From: Acaudatibacter sp963835495
GTDB taxonomy: Bacteria; Pseudomonadota; Alphaproteobacteria; Caulobacterales; Caulobacteraceae
DNA: 64,000 nt
Assembly (NCBI GenBank): GCA_963835495.1
Contig: CAWIFQ010000003.1
Location: 1,240,001 to 1,304,000 of the forward strand
Direction of reading: 5' to 3'
In this document: one piece after another, positions 63,242 through 64,000 of the stretch
How the letters are laid out: every line of letters begins with the position of its first letter
How positions within the stretch are numbered: position 1 is the first letter of the stretch
Translations under genes and position numbers: made by a program
The notes under the pieces: model-generated
The model's database searches: none
Seen by the model: only the letters and a program-made list of their open reading frames with translations
What the model was told of the DNA's origin: nothing

Positions 63242-63338
63242 TTCTCTCCCTTCGCCGGCATGACCCGGATCAGGTTCAGCGGGTCACCGCGCAGAATTCA
63301 GCGGTTTCTCAGTCCCTTGCCAGGACTCCCCGGAGAAG
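63242..63338 (-). ncRNA. TPP riboswitch (THI element)
   Basis: On the minus strand the conserved core appears in order: GGGGAGTCC, GGGACTGAGA, then GACCCGCTGAACCTGATCC, GGGTCATGCCGGCGAAGGGA. CUGAGA and the ACCUGAUC...GCCGGCGAAGGGA block are the TPP-binding signature of the THI box. It lies about 67 bases upstream of thiS and should repress thiS-thiG when thiamine pyrophosphate is plentiful. Confidence 0.96.
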
Positions 63339-63386
63339 CGCGCAATCTACGCCCGGGGCCGGGAGCGTCAAGACCGGCGCGAAAGC

Positions 63387-64000
63387 TCAGACGCCCTGCT
63401 GGTCCAGCCGCCAGAAGCGGAGCGGCTGCGCCCGGATCGAGCTCCAGGCCGCCGCGAAACGCTGCGAGCCCCAGGTCCAGGCGCTCCAGGCGGCCACGCC
63501 GCCGGCGATGGCGAGCGGCCAGGCGATGAAGTTGGGCAGGTGCAGGTGGGTCGCCACCAGCAGGAACTTGAACTGCAGCAGGTAGATGAAGAACGAAGCG
63601 CCCGCGACAAGGTAGATCGGCGTCGAGAGGAAACGCGGCACGCTCAACTTCGGCGCGATGAACAGCAGGCCTGCCACCACGGCGATCGGCAGGGAGTTGG
63701 CGGCGCCGTAGATCGGCAGGCTGAGACCCACATAGGCCAGCGTCACCGCCAGGATGGCGACCCGCCAGCGCCCTTTCATCAGGCCGGAGAGCGCCGCCAG
63801 GGCGAAGGTGGCTAGGTGCGTCGTCGGCGCATGGTTGAAGTACGAGACCGGGTTGACGCCGGTGGCCCAGACGCCAGGCGCGGCCAGCGTCGGCAGCAGG
63901 AAGCGGCCAGCGAAGCCGATCGCCACCGCCGCGAACGCCGAGACCATGGCCGGATGACGCAGTTTCAGCACGTACTTGGTCACCAGCATCAGCGCCGCGT
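63387..64000 (-). CDS. Acyltransferase-3-like membrane protein, C-terminal part (cut by window edge)
   Basis: At least 204 residues of a multispanning membrane protein are visible; the frame is still open at the right edge. Helices include MVSAFAAVAIGFAGRFLLP, VAILAVTLAYVGLSLPIYG and FFIYLLQFKFLLVATHLHL. The spacing and F-x-I-Y-L-L-Q-F-x-x-L motif resemble the last helices of acyltransferase 3 or OpgC-type sugar O-acyltransferases. The catalytic N-terminal part is out of view, so the family call is tentative. Confidence 0.6.
   Translation of the reverse strand, partial: AALMLVTKYVLKLRHPAMVSAFAAVAIGFAGRFLLPTLAAPGVWATGVNPVSYFNHAPTTHLATFALAALSGLMKGRWRVAILAVTLAYVGLSLPIYGAANSLPIAVVAGLLFIAPKLSVPRFLSTPIYLVAGASFFIYLLQFKFLLVATHLHLPNFIAWPLAIAGGVAAWSAWTWGSQRFAAAWSSIRAQPLRFWRLDQQGV

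Overview
The window is strongly GC-rich, densely coded chromosomal DNA from an alphaproteobacterium, most likely a Caulobacterales member (Caulobacter/Phenylobacterium group). This is inferred from a GcrA-type cell-cycle regulator, a bactofilin next to an LytM peptidase, a TorF-type porin, the pdxJ-acpS-lepB-rnc-era-recO order, a long suf operon with iscR and a nifS-like gene, an RNase E with a Caulobacter-like C-terminus, and many GANTC (CcrM) sites. I see no tRNA, rRNA, CRISPR, insertion sequence or prophage.

Layout. 1-7.7 kb: N-terminal part of parC, a divergent marR gene with a tandem operator, a DUF2061 gene, then the minus-strand operon pdxJ-acpS-lepB-rnc-era-recO with an AraC-type gene upstream. 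8-19 kb: a gcrA-like gene, small exported or hypothetical genes, parE, an OmpA-type lipoprotein, a DEAD-box helicase, a diguanylate cyclase and a tetR-plsC pair. 19-21.4 kb: a hybrid histidine kinase. 21.4-29 kb: a minus-strand Fe-S assembly operon, iscR-nifS-sufB-VOC-sufC-sufD-sufS-sufT-sufA, with two copies of one palindromic repeat inside it. 29-36.8 kb: a hydrolase, anmK, tyrS, a GIY-YIG gene, bcp, an M23 peptidase with bactofilin, and an MFS exporter. 36.9-44.2 kb: a seven-gene operon with a small XRE regulator followed by hyfB, C, E, F, G and I homologues. 44.25 kb: a near-consensus parS site. 45.5-50.5 kb: prfB with a programmed frameshift, PBP1a and an AmiC-type amidase. 51-64 kb: rne, an M48 peptidase and a DsbA-like lipoprotein, a reductase, hydrolase, LysR, porin and transporters, then TPP riboswitch-thiS-thiG-TPR, ending inside an acyltransferase-like membrane gene.

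The most interesting system is the hyf-like operon. It encodes the complete membrane arm and two peripheral subunits of a complex I/group 4 hydrogenase-type machine, but its large subunit lacks the Ni-Fe cysteines. No ferredoxin subunit, hydrogenase maturation gene or formate dehydrogenase lies nearby. It resembles the energy-converting-hydrogenase-related (Ehr) complexes, whose reaction is not known to me, and here it is headed by its own regulator.

A second theme concerns data quality. At least ten genes, including normally essential ones (sufB, sufC, rne), carry apparent single-base insertions that split an otherwise intact reading frame; a nifS-like gene has four. In four cases the extra base is a T that turns a would-be GANTC into GANTTC, which suggests consensus errors at CcrM-methylated sites. 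Coordinates of these genes are given for the repaired full-length reading frame. The prfB frameshift is different and is a genuine programmed site.
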